Origin: Bifidobacterium breve DSM 20213 = JCM 1192
GTDB taxonomy: Bacteria; Actinomycetota; Actinomycetes; Actinomycetales; Bifidobacteriaceae
Assembly: GCF_001025175.1 (NCBI RefSeq)
Contig: NZ_AP012324.1
Span: 620,001 to 684,000 of the forward strand
Direction of reading: 5' to 3'
DNA length: 64,000 nt
The translations under genes were made by a program, and so were the position numbers. Below, piece after piece: positions 63,296 through 64,000 of the stretch. Each line of letters starts with the position of its first letter. Within the stretch, counting starts at the first letter, position 1. The notes under the pieces were generated by a model. That model was given only the letters and a program-made list of their open reading frames with translations, was not told the DNA's origin and searched no databases.

Positions 63296-64000
63296 ATGAC
63301 CGAAATGATGAAAGCCGCGATTTTCGTGGAGCCTGGCAAGATGGCCGTGGAAGAAGTGCCGAAGGCGACGCTTGAACAGGATGATGACATCGTGATTCGC
63401 GTGGTGCGCACGTGCGTGTGTGGCTCTGATTTGTGGTTCTTTCGTGGGCTGAGCGGACAGGCCGCGCACAGCCAGGTGGGTCACGAGTCCATCGGTGTGG
63501 TCGAAGAGGTTGGCGCGGCGGTCGAATCCGTTAAGCCAGGTGATTTCGTGGTCGTGCCATTCCCATACAGCTGCGGCAAGTGCCCGGTATGCAAGGCCGG
63601 CTTCGAATCCGTGTGCCCGCACGGCGGCTACTTCTCCGCTTGTCAGGCCGAATACCTGCGTGTGCCCGAGGCGGATGGCACCGTGGTCAAGGTGCTCGGT
63701 TCACCGGAAGATTATTCCGATGAACAGCTCGCATCGCTGCTGACCATTTCCGATGTGATGTCCACCGGTTATCACGCGGCGGCTTCTGCCGAGGTCAAGC
63801 CCGGTGACACCGCCGTGGTCATGGGCGATGGTGCAGTCGGCCTGTGCGGTGTGATTGCCGCCAAGATGCGCGGTGCCACGCGCATTATTGCCATGAGCCG
63901 TCACGAGGATCGCGCGGCGCTCGCCCGCGAATTTGGTGCGACTGATATCGTGCCGGAGCGTGATCAGGCTGCCATTGACAAGGTGCTGGGGATGACCGAT
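63296..64000 (+). CDS. Zinc-dependent alcohol dehydrogenase (partial at window end)
   Basis: AAAGGAG lies 8 bp before ATG 63296 and the frame is open to the window edge (235 codons). Zinc-enzyme features are VCGSDLWFFRGLSG with a catalytic Cys near residue 42, GHESIGVVEEVG near 63, and the structural zinc Cys set CGKCPVCKAGFESVC near 93. The Rossmann motif VMGDGAVGLCGVIAAKMRGA is near 174. It is a GroES-type ADH or glutathione-independent aldehyde-handling enzyme. The MerR regulator upstream suggests induction by an aldehyde or related electrophile. Confidence 0.9.
   Translation, partial: MTEMMKAAIFVEPGKMAVEEVPKATLEQDDDIVIRVVRTCVCGSDLWFFRGLSGQAAHSQVGHESIGVVEEVGAAVESVKPGDFVVVPFPYSCGKCPVCKAGFESVCPHGGYFSACQAEYLRVPEADGTVVKVLGSPEDYSDEQLASLLTISDVMSTGYHAAASAEVKPGDTAVVMGDGAVGLCGVIAAKMRGATRIIAMSRHEDRAALAREFGATDIVPERDQAAIDKVLGMTD

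Overview
The window is high-GC, densely coding bacterial chromosome with actinobacterial codon use. The gene set points to Bifidobacterium, most likely the B. longum group: a GH13 alpha-glucosidase with a LacI-type regulator, a purF-purM-purD run, a fused purL, purT, a bifidobacterial-type LTA-synthase-like protein and two Fur-family regulators. The species call is inference from protein resemblance, not from a search.

Layout. 1-3.4 kb: tail of a sugar-binding protein, a LacI regulator whose 3' end looks frameshifted, and an alpha-glucosidase. 3.5-6.5 kb: a peptide-binding lipoprotein and a divergent MsrA, with IS3-type remnants on both sides. 6.6-10.3 kb: a MacB-like three-gene ABC module with a CARDB-type membrane-anchored middle protein. 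10.3-15.8 kb: a DXS-family enzyme, a quinone oxidoreductase-like MDR protein, purE-purK and a Fur-family gene. 15.8-23.2 kb: a decayed metal-related area holding a dead ABC exporter fused by deletion to a dead TetR gene, a Cys-rich small protein, a second Fur-family gene with a Fur/Zur-like box, YcgQ/YcgR homologues, fragments of ribosomal proteins L31 and S14, and an intact ZnuA-like lipoprotein behind another box.

23.4-31.5 kb: an LTA-synthase-like enzyme, an aldehyde dehydrogenase with a large internal insertion, then purF-purM-purD on the minus strand. 31.6-38.3 kb: an inverted-repeat element, an SOS box, a Y-family polymerase with a small partner, a Mug-like glycosylase, a DUF4230 gene split by a 2.05-kb block, and a lipoprotein. 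38.3-41.7 kb: a minus-strand operon of acyltransferase, alpha/beta hydrolase and DUF6320-like membrane protein. 41.7-47.9 kb: purL, purC and purT, then a 19-bp-phased repeat array. 48.3-53.1 kb: aminotransferase, glycosyltransferase, threonine aldolase, tRNA-His and a truncated BASS transporter. 53.2-58.1 kb: rpsL-rpsG-fusA-tuf. 58.2-64 kb: a frameshifted DUF4391 gene, a LysR/YeiH pair, a dead gtrA, two crcB genes behind a fluoride riboswitch, and a MerR regulator with an alcohol dehydrogenase cut by the window end.

How it works together: eight IMP-pathway genes (purE, K, D, M, F, L, C, T) lie in the window in several blocks, covering most of the route. The most unusual signal is a family of short palindromic elements (about 45 bp, at least nine full or partial copies). 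They sit between genes and also inside three coding regions without breaking the frame; two of those copies encode nearly the same peptide. The second is the 19-bp-phased array between purT and the aminotransferase gene. The third is the amount of decay in the metal-homeostasis area.
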